From: Lateolabrax maculatus
Lineage: Eukaryota; Chordata; Actinopteri; Acropomatiformes; Lateolabracidae
Direction: 5' to 3'
Length of the DNA: 64,000 bases
NCBI GenBank assembly: GCA_031216445.1
Contig: CM062218.1
Coordinates: 5,353,001-5,417,000, forward strand
This document shows, one piece after another, positions 12,001 through 26,800 of this stretch (position 1 is its first letter; the number at the start of each line of letters is the position of its first letter). Below the pieces are notes generated by a model. The model was given only the letters and a program-made list of their open reading frames with translations. It was not told the DNA's origin and did no database searches. The position numbers and the translations under genes are program-made.

Positions 12001-13700
12001 TTTTGGCCCAAGGATGGGATTGAAAAGATAATCTAAATTAATTAGCTTGTACCTGAGAAATGAATAACTTATTTAATACTTGCTCAAACGTGTCAGGAGG
12101 TTTGGCAAATAAATAGTAAAAGTGAAAAATATTTGCTGGCGAGTGTAATTGCACTGGCACAGGCCTATTCAGGTTTGTTAAAAACAGCTGTAATGGTGTA
12201 ATGTAAAAACGATAACATGATAACACAATCATTTAGACAAGTCCGTGTGGCCCAGCTCTTTAAAGTTTTATTTGTTCATGATTTCTTAAAAGCATGTAGG
12301 CTACTAAAGTAATCATGTTGATATCTGTGTGAAAGTGTAAAACAGTGTGTGAAATACTACACTATTAATGAGGAACATATTAATTACATTTTCATAATAA
12401 ATATACGCACGAGGCACAGCACCGTAACTTAATTGATTATTAAAATTTCAAGACATGCTGACAGCATTGGTCAGGAACTAATGTTAATGAATTGCTCTGT
12501 GACACACACACACAGTCCAGGGTCACACAGTGAAATAGTTTGGAGTAAAACAGCCGTCCTGATAAATGCTGAGCTGCAGAACTGTCTAAGAAAAATGAAT
12601 TTCAGAAACTCAAAATTTAATTCTGTTTCTCCTGAAGAGTTTCCACTGTCCCGTCAAGATTACAACTAGCTACCGTTTTTTAGTTTAAATGTCTGACTAC
12701 ATGCACGTGGAAAGGTTTAGGTTACAATAAGCCTGCTGAAAGAAGTCTCTCTAAAATTTAAAGTAAATCTTTAAAGAAAACTTAAATTCATCAGTATAAT
12801 ACACAATAAAGACATCACCTGGAAAGCTTCCGCCGCATGACATAATTTAAAAGGCAATACAGCCGACACAGAGAAAATAATTTGTTTGGGGGGGGTGATT
12901 TATGTGCATTTGGATGACATCAGAGCCAATCTACGTAACACTATTGTGTAATCTCCCCATTTTCTCCCACGGGGAGTAAATTAATCATTTGATTGTCATG
13001 TAACCAAAATGTCATGATAACGATCTACTACTTCTTTTGACATAAGTATTAATTATATTTAACTATCAAAATTATCACTTTCACCATGCATTTACAACAA
13101 AGTGACTCAGGTGCTGAATCAGCTGATCAGCTGAATCAAGTTTTCGGGCACAGACCTGACGAAAATCGTAACCCATTTTTTGTTCTTTTGAGCCATTATT
13201 TTGAAGCCTTTTCACGTTTGCTTGAGTTAAACTTTGTTATCGCCTGTTGTAGCTTTCACGTTTCCAAAATGTTTCCTCACTGTTTCCACCTGCAAATTAG
13301 TCATCGAATGATGTAAGACATCACTGTCCTCATTCAAATATGACAAATGTCTTTGCATCTGGTTGATGCAACTAATAACAGATGTTTTCTGTACAGGTTG
13401 TCTGTTTTGTGACACAATCGATTTTTTTCTTGTTGACACCCCTTTAGTCACACTTGAAAACCTGCCCAACCTGATGGAAGCAGAGCTTCCGGCTCAGCTT
13501 GTCTAAACATGGCTTGTAAGATAAGGCAGAAAAGCATCTGCTTAACAAAAGACAAAGACAGCTTAAGACCCCTGTGTTTAAGACTCAAATGGACAAATGA
13601 AAAAGACAAATATTAGATTGTCAAGTAAAAGAATCTGCTCACCTATACTACAGTTAGAAAGGCTCCGTTTGCTTGCCTTATTGTTTAAGAGTACAATGAA
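9090..13700. other. Intergenic desert
   Basis: AT-rich DNA with no recognisable gene. Open frames are all under 110 codons and lack splice support. It contains a LINE remnant at 11165-11633, a short AT dinucleotide run near 11492-11505 and a G run near 12888. Nothing else could be assigned. Confidence 0.7.
11165..11633 (+). mobile_element. LINE remnant: end of ORF2 plus 3' UTR and ATTCTG tail
   Basis: Bases from 11175 read DSCHPRHKQFETLPSGRRLQ and continue to a stop shortly after SRYKNN, matching the conserved C-terminal end of ORF2 in fish non-LTR retrotransposons (PxHKxFExLPSGRRxxSIRTxTSR pattern). A 3' UTR follows and ends in CAATAAACCTGATTCTGATT, whose short tandem ATTCTG tail is typical of these elements. 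The copy is 5'-truncated, as is usual for LINE insertions. The exact clade is not resolvable by eye. Confidence 0.7.
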
Positions 13701-13819
13701 CACTTTCTGAGGAAGTCTACAGGAATTCCTGACGTCCTGAGGTCAGTGTAAAGAGATCTCCGGCCGTTACTCCCTCGCAGTCTGAGGAGAGGAGGCTGTC
13801 CCTCAGGAGGGGAGGGACT

Positions 13820-13968
13820 TAACAGCTGGATCTGCTGTATATCTGTCCAGTGAGCACAGAGGACTACCTCTGAGATGTTGGGAGCACCTCAAAATCTCAA
13901 AGTTTCTCATACTAACTAAGACAGACTGCTAACCAGCTCTAATCAGTCGGACTTCCAGAAACTTTCGG
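13820..13968 (+). promoter_or_regulatory. Candidate promoter and non-coding first exon of epiplakin
   Basis: A GC-rich patch in an AT-rich region contains GAGGGGAGGGACTT, a TATA-like CTGTATATCTG near 13834 and about 120 bases without an in-frame coding start, closing on TTTCGG|GTAAGAGC, a good splice donor at 13969. The next clear acceptor for the epiplakin exon is CTCTTTAG|GCC at 17801. The layout fits a 5' non-coding exon and a 3.8-kb first intron, but no transcript supports it. An alternative is an unrelated regulatory element. Confidence 0.35.
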
Positions 13969-16900
13969 GTAAGAGCAGATTTTTTTCTTTACATTGATGA
14001 CATTTTTATTTGTTTTCAGTTTCTAAATAAAAGGATCAGTTCTCCTCAAATAAAACAATTCTGTCAATGAAATTGTTAAATCCAAAAGTAATAGTAAAAT
14101 CCAAAGTAAAACCACATTTAAACTGTAGCTCACTTTCTTTTCTGAGGGAAAAGTTGGACCGAGATAGCTGTACAGCAAAAGTGACGAAATAACTTTGTGT
14201 ATCCTGCACTGTCTGCCAACACCCTTCTGATAAAAAGCGAAAGCAAACATTCGTCACTGATTACTTTTGACCACACTTGTTAAAAAACACACAAAGTTAG
14301 GTGTATGTCATTGTTAGAGCTTTTGACAAGTCTGAACACTGTGTCTGTGGTTACTGAGACACATGATGACAATCCTACCTTTTCCACAGCTACAGAAACT
14401 GTTACACAACTCTAAATGATACTCCATTGCCTCATTCATTCCTGTTTTTTTTTACTGCTGAGATGGTGTCAGGAATGCACTGCAATAATAAAGACTTGAG
14501 TGTAGATATGATGCAATGGGCCATGCATACCGCATTTAACTCAAAGGTGAGAGCAATTAGCTGTGTGGTGTCACACTTAAGATTGGTCTACCACTTCTCT
14601 TTCTTCAAGAAATAAATGTAGCAGGTCCACTGCTGGACACTATGGAAACTTCTTGTCACTGAGACAGATTCTTGGCTGAGAGCTACAGTTTGAAGCCTTA
14701 TAACTCATTTAGACATTTAGACCTCAATTTGTGCATGTCAAAGTCATTATGCATTCCTGAGAAAAGTTTCACTAATTGCGGTAATGTATTAAAAAAAGTC
14801 ATTTGTTACCTATGTTGTGAAACATCTAGTCAAAATCAACTATATTTGCTTTGTAGGCTGAAACAATTAATACAATTAGTTAATTTACTGAGTAGCGGAT
14901 TGACAGGAAATAGGCCAAACGTACGTAGCTCCAGTGTTACAAACCCTGAAGCCGCAGTATGTTAACACTGTCATGAAAACTCTTTAGCTTCAGACAGGTA
15001 ATGTATTTGCCTTTATGATATGATAAGCAAACCCAAAAGGTGTAATAAATGCAAAGTAAATGTTCAACATCTTTTAAAACATTCAAATATTTACAAAGTG
15101 GGTGACAGTCTCAAACAGCAAACTCAGCACTTGCAGGCAGAGATACTGCAGCACCACATAAATGCTGTTGTTGTACCAGTTCATACCTTTAGTCCACTAA
15201 GAGATTATAAATGATATGACAGCACTATTTTTAACTCTATGGTATTCACAAGCTATTGTGTATAGTCATGCTTGAATGACAGCAGGCGATTACCATCTCA
15301 TGCAGTAAAGCTAATTAAGGTGATTTTCTGAAAAAATTCCCACAGTAAGTCTCAGTTGGGCGTTAAAAGAGTGAGCAGGTTTGCGAACTTGTTGTGTGTA
15401 CTGGGAAAGAAAGGCGGGTCAGTCCTTTTATTCCAGAACTCTTAAAGAAAGCAAGGGAAGTACATATAATAAAGCCATGGAGGGCGGGAGTGTATGAACC
15501 CGGTTAAAGAGTGAGCGCCTGTACGGGACGCTCTAAGAAGTAAAGCGAGCGTGCCCACAACCAGGCCGTGATCATTTCATTGGTCAACACTACACCTGGC
15601 ATTTTATCAGTTGGCACATTTTGACAGGGTTGTTGCACAAAATCAGAGAGCAGAGGAGAAGTGTGAGTACAGACGTTTCATCACGAGGGCACAGAAGCAG
15701 CCTGAGTGTGAAGAGAAGGGCTGAAGCTGGGGCAAAGGAAATCTGTGCAAGCTACAAGATATCTGAGTGCAAGCATACAGGTGGAGAAATGAAAAGCTCC
15801 AAATTATTAACGTTGTTTCAGCTGCAGCAGACATGTGTATTCAGCAAAAAAGCTCTGATAAACCCACTGTACACTACCTGCTCAGGGTCTAAGAGCAGAC
15901 AGACAAAGCCTACAACTAGCTGGTAAACATAGTGGAGTATTAAGCATCTAAAGAGGCAGATATCCACACACAGGAGTTGGTGTAGTCCAAACACAAAGGT
16001 AAAAGGAGGGTGACTATTAAGGATTGTAATGATGAGGTTTAATAGGTTAATCGTATTCGTAGTATTTCTATGCCTGTTGTCGCAAGACAAGGCATCTGGC
16101 TGTTCCAGTTTTCAAGGAAAGCAATTAGATAAATTCTGGGAAAACTCGTTCATCAACTGGCAGAGAGCTGATTTCTAATATGTGCAGGGACATGATGAAA
16201 TGAAAAGAAAAATGTAACTTTAATTACAATAATTTTAATGTACGTGCACCATGTAATAATACATGGATTTTGTATTAAGAAAGACTATTGTCACTTGGAC
16301 TACGCATACAAAAACTATTTGAATTAAGTGCTTTAATTTTGTAAGGTATGTAGAATAAAGGCCTACAGTTACAGGGAGGTGCTCACCAGGTTGACAGCTT
16401 TTTATTTTTATTTTTTTATTGAATCAAACATACTTCAAATTGTTTTTCAAATGTTTTCGAATGACTGGTTAAATACTTGTATTAACGTGTCCTACATACA
16501 TTACATACTACACCTTTTAGATCTACTCAAAAATAATTCTGTACTGAAAAAATATTTGTTTTAATCTTGCCAATATTGTTTTTGTTGATAATCTGATACC
16601 TGGTGTGTGTGTGTGTATCAATTGAATTGTTTGGTATTGCTTTAAAACAAGTAAATAAACTAGGTTTATACAAAGGTCCATTAAATATTTAGAGCACATG
16701 ATAAAAAATCAAACGTATCATAAAATAATCAAAACATCAAATCATAAACTCGCACATCCCTTCAAGGAAGATATTTGACAAACAAAAAATATATTGCTTT
16801 CCTTATCTCTACAGGGGTTTCAAAGCCCCAGCGCTCTGACCATAAAGGCCTTGGGACCTTTCGTCTTCATCCTGGATAAGGGAATGGTGAGGAGCATTTG

Positions 16901-17800
16901 AGGACCTGAGCCCTCATAAGGAAACTAAAAGGTTTGTTGGAAGTCACTGACCATAAATTTTTTATTTAATTATTTTTTACCATTGTATTTTCTTGCACAT
17001 GCTAGTGATTTGAAGGCTTTAGTTCATTATTTTGAAACTTAATGGGCTGCACTCAAATAACATTTATTTAAACATTTTACCTTTAGTATTTTACTGCAGT
17101 ATATTACATTTACTACAATTATTATTATTATATACATTTATTATATATTATATATATATTTACAAGGCTGATGGTGGAAAGATTTATTTGAAGTACTTTA
17201 ACATTCCCTGAAAACTTATGCTGTAATTTTAAATCAGTGTAAGACAACCACAGTTAACATCACATTTACATGTTTAATATGCTTTAAAGTTCATCTATGT
17301 ATGCAGACATGGAGAGGAATCATAATCTTTGTATTTAGATGCAAAGGATCCCATCTTCAACAAGTTTATATATTATTTTTTGTTGAAACTGTTTTAGAGA
17401 GGTAGTCATAAACTACATGGTCATTTTGGAGGCTGTAGTGGTACTATTGAATTTTATAGTGTTACAAAGAGAGGTGTTTCTGATATAGTATACTCTTATG
17501 GATACTAATTAGAAGCACCTCGCAATATAACATAACCCAATTCACTTGCACTATAAACTAAAGCCTAACAGTTGAATCAACACGTCTCTAAAACCTTTTT
17601 AACAAAAACTCAACATTATGAACTTCATGAAGGTAAGATTTACTGCAGGGCTGTTGTATTCCATATCTGTATCTTGATGAGTATCTCCATATCTATAAAA
17701 TGTTGTGGTGGACACGAAATAATTTGTAATGTTACTTACAGACAATGCATGCAATATCAAAAGCAATTTAAGCAAGTGTTTCTGTTACACAGCTCTTTAG
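13969..17800 (+). other. Putative first intron of epiplakin; no independent gene seen
   Basis: AT-rich with weak short open frames. Two exon-like pieces stand out. One is 16815-16886, described separately. The other ends at GAGAAGT|GTGAGT near 15662 and lies downstream of a GC-richer patch (15390-15600) with a TATA-like ACATATAATAAAG, which could be an alternative promoter. Both are speculative. Confidence 0.45.
16815..16886 (+). other. Possible 72-nt optional exon upstream of epiplakin
   Basis: CTCTACAG precedes a 72-base stretch that ends in GGGAATG|GTGAGG. All 24 codons are open in the frame ending GGA ATG, and joining to 17801 gives ATG GCC AAG ATG GAC, in frame with the epiplakin start and adding a Met-Ala-Lys N-terminus. 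If used, the first ATG would sit at the exon end. It could equally be chance in a long intron. Confidence 0.25.
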
Positions 17801-17806
17801 GCCAAG

Positions 17807-20800
17807 ATGGACTCCATCACTCAAGACACTGAGATGAAGCAAAATGGCCACACAGAAGTCCACGGACCTGTGGCTGGCATATTTCTGGAGAAGACAAAGA
17901 AGAAGATAACTATATACCAAGCAATGAAAAAACGTCTACTTAAGCCAGGAACAGCATTAGCCCTGCTTGAAGCACAAGCAGCCACAGTAGGCATTGTAGA
18001 CCCAATAAACAATCGAATACTTCCTGTTGCAGATGCTGTTAAAGAGGAAATAGTCGGACCAGAGATGAAAGAGAAACTCCTCACAGCAGAGAAAGCTGTC
18101 AGTGGCTATGTAGACCCCTACACCAAACAAATAATATCTGTATTCCAAGCTATGCAAAAAGATTTAGTCCCAAGAGATTATGGATTGAGGCTGCTGGAAG
18201 CACAGATAGCCACGAAAGGCCTATTTGATCCTGTTGAGAAGAGAAATATTTCAGTTGAATCTGCGATTCAAAAGGGCTACTATGAAAAAGGTTTGCTCAA
18301 TAATCAGATGTCAGAGCTCAAAGTGTTCTACAATCCAAGCTCACAAGAAAATCTTAACTACCAAAAACTCCTACAGAAATGCACTGTGGAGCCTGACACA
18401 GGCCTGTTGCTCCTTCCTGTTTGCATCACTTTCAAAGGTCTGCGAAGAGGTATTTCTTCCACAGAACTCCTTGAATCAAAGATCATCAACAAAGAAACAT
18501 TTGATGACTTACAGAAGGGAAAGACCACAACACAAGATGTAATGTTGATGGAAACAGTGAAAGAATACCTGGAAGGCAAAAGCAGTATCGCAGGCGTTGC
18601 TTTATTCTCATCAAATCAGAGAATGAGCATTTATCAAGCCATGAAGCAAGGCATACTCATGCCTGGAACAGCACTGGTTCTACTGGAGGCACAAGCTGCA
18701 ACTGGATTCATGATTGATCCTGTAAAAAATAAAAAGTTTACTGTGGATGAGGCCATCAAAAACCAACTATTTGGCCCAGAATATCATGCAAAGCTGCGTT
18801 CTGCTGAGCGGGCAGTAACTGGATACAAAGATCCATACACAGGTGAAACTATATCTCTGTTTCAAGCACTGTCAAAAGACCTCATCGTTAAGGAACATGG
18901 GATCCGCCTACTTGAGGCACAAATTGCTACAGGTGGAATAATAGACCCAATCAACAGTCACAGACTTCCCATAGAAGTGGCCTTCAAGAGAGGTTATTTT
19001 AATGAAGAAATGAACACAATACTAGAGGATTCAGGAGATGACACAAAAGGGTTTTTTGACCCAAACACAGAAGATAATCTAACTTATCTTCAGCTGATGG
19101 AAAGGTGCGTCACGGATCCCATCACTGGACTGTGCCTCCTCCCTCTCCTTGAAAAGTCAGACAGGCTGAATTTTAACTTCATTGACTACCAAACTAAAAC
19201 GGCCTTCAAAGAGGAGAAGGTGAACGTGACATGTGGGAAGTACATGGGGATGACAGTATCTCTCTGGGAACTCCTGATGTCAGAATACTTTGATGAACAT
19301 CAGAGGAGAGACATCATTCAAAAATACAGAGAGGGGAAGCTCAATATCAAGATGGTCATCACAATGGTTCTGGAAGTCATAGAAAAGTCTGTGAAAACAA
19401 CTAAAGTTGTTTTCGAAGGCATCAGAGAAACTGTCACAGCCAAACAGCTTGTGGAGGCAGATATCATTAGTGAGGAGGTCCTGGAGGATCTGAAAAGGGG
19501 AAAGAAGTCAGTGAAGGAAGTGATAGAAGATGAAAATGTCAGTGTGTACCTACAGGGGAAAGACAGCATTGCAGGTATTCTGCTTCCTGATTCTCAAATC
19601 ATGACCATCTACCAGGCCAAACAAAAAGGAAAGCTGATGCCAGGAACTGCTCTGATTCTACTGGAGGCACAGGCAGCAACAGGGTTCATTATTGACCCTA
19701 TTGGAAACAGGAGGTTTTCAGTGGACGATGCTGTCAAAGCAAAGATTGTGGGGCCAGATATCTGTCAAAAGCTACGCTCAGCAGAGAAAGCGGTCACCGG
19801 GTACAAAGATCCATACGATGGCAAAATAATCTCTTTGTTCCAAGCCATGCAAAAAGATCTCATCCTTAAAGACCATGGAATTCGACTCCTGGAGGCACAA
19901 ATTGCCACTGGTGGGATTATTGACCCAGTGAACAGCCATCGCATTCCTGTCCATGTGGCCTATAAGAAGGGATACTTTAATGAGGAAATGAATCAGATCC
20001 TAAATGATCCAAGTGATGACACCAAAGGATTCTTTGACCCCAACAACCATGAGAACCTGACATACTTGCAACTCAAGGCCAGATGTGTCACAGATCCTAG
20101 TACAGGACTGTGCCTCTTGCCACTCAAAAGCAAAAGTAACAAAATTAACATAGATGATAAGATCAGGGAAACATTCAAAACAACAACAGTTCAGGTTAAG
20201 TATGGGAGGTTCAAGGGCAAGCACACAACATTGTGGGATCTTATCAATTCAGAGTATGTATCTGAAGACAAAAGACAAGAGTTTTTCAAGCTCTTCAAGT
20301 CAAGGAAAATCACAATTGATCAACTCATTGTCACCATTTTAGAGATCATTGAGAGTAAGGAGATAAAACAGCAAGCAGGACTGAACTTTGAAGGTCTCAG
20401 AGGAGGGGTCTCTGTTGTGGATCTTTTGGAGCTTGAAATTGTGGATGAAAAAACATACAACAGTTTGATAGCTGGAAATATGACGAGCACTGATGTGATG
20501 AAAATGGATGATGTGAGAGGCTACTTACAAGGGAAAAGTTGTGTGGCTGGGGTAATCTTGCAACCCTCCAATCAGAAGCTAAGCATCTATGAGGCACAGA
20601 GAATTGGCATCCTCACACCTGGCACTGCTCTTTACCTCCTTGAAGCCCAAGCAGCCACAGGGTTCATTGTTGATCCTCTGAAAAACAAAAAACTTACAGT
20701 GAAACAAAGTCTCAAAGAAAAGGTAATTCCTCCACAGCTGTATGAAAAGCTTTTGGCTGCAGAGAGGGCGGTCACTGGTTACAAAGATCCATACACTGGT

Positions 20801-23800
20801 CAAAAGATCTCGCTTTTCCAAGCCTTGCAAAAGGATCTGATTGTCAAGCAGCATGGCATCCGTTTACTTGAGGCCCAGATTGCTACAGGTGGTATCATTG
20901 ACCCCTTGAAAGGTCTTCACTTACCCCTTCAGGTTGCATACAGGAAAGGATATTTTGATGCAGAACTTAATCAAATCCTAACAGACCCAACTGATGACAC
21001 AAAGGGCTTTTTTGACCCAATGACACAAGACAATCTGACATACATGGAGATGTTGGGCAGATGTGTAAAAGATAATGAAACAGGACTGTTTCTCCTGCCA
21101 CTGAATGACACACCAAAAACTACAGGCATGAAGGCAAAAATGTACACTGACACAGAGATAAAGCAAGAGTTTGAAAAGACAGCTGTGAGCATATCAGTAG
21201 GACGCTTCTCAGGAAAATCAGTTTCTCTGTGGGATTTAATTCACTCTGGGTACTTTACTGAGGATCAGCGGCTTGAATTCATTGAAAAATACAGAACAAG
21301 GAAGATTATCACACAAACTATAATCACATTAGTGATTTCCACCATTGAAAAACTGGAGAAGAGTGAATCTTCCAAAATGATAATGGGCCTGAGAAAGCCT
21401 GTCTCTGCACAACAACTACTGGATTCTGATATCATTGATGCAGATACATTCAAACAGGTGAAAGATGGAAAACTCACTTTTGAAGCAGTAACCCAACGTG
21501 AACCTGTGAGAGGATACCTGACGGGAACTGGGAGCATTGCTGGAATTAAGGTTCATCCATCCCAGAAAGTCATGAGCATATATGAAGCAAAAAAGAAAGA
21601 TCTCTTGACACCTGGCATTGCACTTGTACTGCTTGAAGCGCAGGCTGCAACAGGATGGGTCATTGATCCTCTCAAAAACAAGTTCTATGGGGTTGATGAG
21701 GCAGCAAGAGAGAAAGTAATCGGACCAGACGTACACGAGCAACTTCTCTCAGCTGAACGAGCTGTTACTGGCTTTAAAGATCCATACACAGATGCAACAA
21801 TATCACTGTTTGAAGCCATGAATGAACAGCTAATTCAAAAAAGCAATGGCATTCATCTTCTTGAGGCACAGATAGCAACTGGGGGAATAATTGACCCGAA
21901 TCAAAGTCACAGACTACCTGTTCATGTTGCTATTAAAAAGGGATATCTGGATAAAGAAATTAGCAAAGTTCTGTTGAACCCCACTGATGATGCAAAGGGA
22001 TTCTTTGACCCAAATACCAAAGAAAACCTCTCTTACCTTGAGCTCATAAAGCGATGTGAGAAAGATCCTAAAACTGGGCTACTTCTTCTACCCCTGTATG
22101 AAGACGAATCCCATGTTCTTCACACAGATGAGAAAATAAAGCTTGTTTTTGAAAACAAAACTATAACCATGAATGCAGGGAAATTTAAAAACAAAGAGGT
22201 GACATTGTGGGAAGTGTTGCTCTCTGAATACATTTCAGAGCATAAAAGAAAGCAGCTCATACAGCAATACAAAACAGGAGCCATGAAAATAGAGGAGATC
22301 ATTGAAATACTCACAGTTATCATTACAGAAGTATCATCCAAAGAAAGAAAGTTCAAAGGACTAAGAAAGCAGGTTTCTGCCAGTGAGTTGTATGAGTCAA
22401 AGATTATCTCAAAGGAGCTTTTCACACAGATTATACAAGGGGAAGTAACTGAAGAGAATGTTAACAAAATGGAATCGATTCAAAAGTTCCTTGGAGCTAC
22501 AAACTGTATAGCAGGGGTCAGAGTCGAATCTACAAAGAAAGTTATGAGCATCTACGAAGCCAAAAGCAAAGGCCTGCTGACCCCTGGCACGTCTCTTGTG
22601 CTGCTGGAGGCTCAAGCTGCCACTGGTTTTGTCATCGACCCAGTGAACAACAAGAAACTTTCTGTAGAGGAAGCTGTGGCTCAAAGAGTGGTTGGCAGTG
22701 AGTGGAAAAACAAACTCCTTTCAGCAGAACGAGCAGTTACTGGATACAAAGATCCCTACACTGGAAACACAATTTCTTTGTTCCAGGCCTTGAAAAAAGA
22801 TCTTATTGTGAAAGATCATGGAATTCGTCTCCTTGAAGCACAAATTGCCACAGGAGGCATAATTGACCCAGTGCACAGTCACAGAGTGCCTGTACAGGTA
22901 GCATACCAAAGAGGGTACTTTGATGAGGAAATGAACCAGATTCTCTCTGACCCTGATGATGACACCAAGGGCTTTTTTGACCCGAACACACAAGATAACC
23001 TCACATATCTTCAGCTGATTGAGAGGTGTGTCACAGACCCAATTACAGGCCTTAACTTACTGTCCATCGTAAAGAAAGGAGAATTTTATTTCTATGTTGA
23101 TGAAGCAACAAAACTTGTTCTGAAATCTACAACTACAACAAAAGCAGGAGGGAAATACAAAGGAACAACAGTGTCTCTTTGGGATCTGCTCTACTCCAAA
23201 TACATCACTGAGGAAAAGAGGAGAGAGCTTGTGCAACAGTACAAATCTGGATCAATCACAATTGAACGCTTTTTGGAAATCATCTTGACAATCATTCAGC
23301 AACAGACCGAGACAACCTCATCGTCATCAATCGTCACATGCACACCACCAGAGACAAAAGTGGACAGCAGCACAACAAAAACTACCGTCACCACTACAAT
23401 CACAACGAAAGATGAAGTTCACAACTTCCATGGAATAAGAAAGGATGTCACTGCCACTGAACTGCTTGAATCTAAAATCATCAATGAGGACCTCTACAAA
23501 GATCTTAGCACTGGAAAAGTCACAGTGACGGAAGTAAGTGAAATGGACTCAGTGCGTAAGTACCTAGAGGGAACAAACTGCATTGCAGGGGTGTACTTGC
23601 AGTCCACCAAAGAGATCCTAAGCATCTATGAAGCCAAAAGCAAAGGCCTGCTGACTCCTGGTACTTCTCTGGTTCTGCTGGAGGCTCAAGCTGCCACTGG
23701 CTTTGTCATCGACCCAGTGAACAACAAGAAACTTTCTGTAGAGGAAGCTGTGGCTCAAAGAGTGGTTGGCAGCGAGTGGAAAAACAAACTGCTTTCAGCA

Positions 23801-26800
23801 GAACGAGCAGTTACTGGATACAAAGATCCCTACACTGGAAACACAATTTCATTGTTCCAGTCCTTGAAAAAAGATCTTATTGTGAAAGATCATGGAATTC
23901 GTCTCCTTGAAGCGCAAATTGCCACAGGAGGCATAATTGACCCAGTGCACAGTCACAGAGTGCCTGTACAGGTGGCATATGAAAGAGGGTACTTTGATGA
24001 GGAAATGAATCAGATTCTGTCCGACCCTGATGATGACACCAAGGGCTTCTTTGATCCCAACACTCAAGAGAACCTCACCTATCTCCAGCTGATTGAGAGG
24101 TGTATCACAGATCCCATCACAGGCCTTAGTTTATTGGTCATCGCGAAGAAAGGCGAGTTCTACTTCTTTGTTGATGAGGCAACAAAACTCATTCTGAAAT
24201 CTACAACAACAACCAAAGCAGGAGGGAAATACAGAGGAAAAACAGTGTCGCTGTGGGATCTGCTCTACTCCAAATACATCACTGAGGAAAAGAGGAGAGA
24301 GCTTGTGCAACAGTACAAATCTGGATCAATCACAATTGAACGCTTTTTGGAAATCATCTTGACAATCATTCAGCAACAGACCGAGACAACCTCATCGTCA
24401 TCAATTGTCACATGCACACCACCAGAGACAAAAGTGGACAGCAGCACAACAAAAACTACCGTCACCACTACAATCACAACGAAAGATGAAGTTCACAACT
24501 TTCATGGAATAAGAAAGGATGTCACTGCCACTGAACTTCTTGAATCTAAAATCATCAATGAGGACCTCTACAAAGATCTTAGCACTGGAAAAGTCACAGT
24601 GACGGAAGTAAGTGAAATGGACTCAGTGCGTAAGTACCTAGAGGGAACAAACTGCATTGCAGGGGTGTACTTGCAGTCCACCAAAGAGATCCTAAGCATC
24701 TATGAAGCCAAAAGCAAATGCCTGCTGACTCCTGGTACTTCTCTGGTTCTGTTGGAGGCTCAAGCTGCCACTGGCTTTGTCATCGACCCGGTGAACAACA
24801 AGAAACTTTCTGTAGAGGAAGCTGTGGCTCAAAGAGTGGTTGGCAGCGAGTGGAAAAACAAACTCCTTTCAGCAGAACGAGCAGTTACTGGATACAAAGA
24901 TCCCTACACTGGAAACACAATTTCATTGTTCCAGTCCTTGAAAAAAGATCTTATTGTGAAAGATCATGGAATTCGTCTCCTTGAAGCGCAAATTGCCACA
25001 GGAGGCATAATTGACCCAGTGCACAGTCACAGAGTGCCTGTACAGGTGGCATATGAAAGAGGGTACTTTGATGAGGAAATGAATCAGATTCTGTCCGACC
25101 CTGATGATGACACCAAGGGCTTCTTTGATCCCAACACTCAAGAGAACCTCACCTATCTCCAGCTGATTGAGAGGTGTATCACAGATCCCATCACAGGCCT
25201 TAGTTTATTGGTCATCGCGAAGAAAGGCGAGTTCTACTTCTTTGTTGATGAGGCAACAAAACTCATTCTGAAATCTACAACAACAACCAAAGCAGGAGGG
25301 AAATACAGAGGAAAAACAGTGTCGCTGTGGGATCTGCTCTACTCCAAATACATCACTGAGGAAAAGAGGAGAGAGCTTGTGCAACAGTACAAATCTGGAT
25401 CAATCACAATTGAACGCTTTTTGGAAATCATCTTGACAATCATTCAGCAACAGACCGAGACAACCTCATCGTCATCAATTGTCACATGCACACCACCAGA
25501 GACAAAAGTGGACAGCAGCACAACAAAAACTACCGTCACCACTACAATCACAACGAAAGATGAAGTTCACAACTTTCATGGAATAAGAAAGGATGTCACT
25601 GCCACTGAACTTCTTGAATCTAAAATCATCAATGAGGACCTCTACAAAGATCTTAGCACTGGAAAAGTCACAGTGACGGAAGTAAGTGAAATGGACTCAG
25701 TGCGTAAGTACCTAGAGGGAACAAACTGCATTGCAGGGGTGTACTTGCAGTCCACCAAAGAGATCCTAAGCATCTATGAAGCCAAAAGCAAATGCCTGCT
25801 GACTCCTGGTACTTCTCTGGTTCTGTTGGAGGCTCAAGCTGCCACTGGCTTTGTCATCGACCCGGTGAACAACAAGAAACTTTCTGTAGAGGAAGCTGTG
25901 GCTCAAAGAGTGGTTGGCAGCGAGTGGAAAAACAAACTCCTTTCAGCAGAACGAGCAGTTACTGGATACAAAGATCCCTACACTGGAAACACAATTTCAT
26001 TGTTCCAGTCCTTGAAAAAAGATCTTATTGTGAAAGATCATGGAATTCGTCTCCTTGAAGTGCAAATTGCCACAGGAGGCATAATTGACCCAGTGCACAG
26101 TCACAGAGTGCCTGTACAGGTGGCATATGAAAGAGGGTACTTTGATGAGGAAATGAATCAGATTCTGTCCGACCCTGATGATGACACCAAGGGCTTCTTT
26201 GATCCCAACACTCAAGAGAACCTCACCTATCTCCAGCTGATTGAGAGGTGTATCACAGATCCCATCACAGGCCTTAGTTTATTGGTCATTGCGAAGAAAG
26301 GCGAGTTCTACTTCTTTGTTGATGAGGCAACAAAACTCATTCTGAAATCTACAACAACAACCAAAGCAGGAGGGAAATACAGAGGAAAAACAGTGTCGCT
26401 GTGGGATCTGCTCTACTCCAAATACATCACTGAGGAAAAGAGGAGAGAGCTTGTGCAACAGTACAAATCTGGATCAATCACAATTGAACGCTTTTTGGAA
26501 ATCATCTTGACAATCATTCAGCAACAGACCCAAACAACCTCATCGTCGTCAATCGTCACATGCACACCACCAGAGACAAAAGTGGACAGCAGCACAACAA
26601 AAACTACCATCACCACTACAATCACAACGAAAGATGAAGTTCACAACTTCCATGGAATAAGAAAGGATGTCACTGCCACTGAACTGCTTGAATCTAAAAT
26701 CATCAATGAGGACCTCTACAAAGATCTTAGCACTGGAAAAGTCACAGTGACGGAAGTAAGTGAAATGGACTCAGTGCGTAAGTACCTAGAGGGAACAAAC

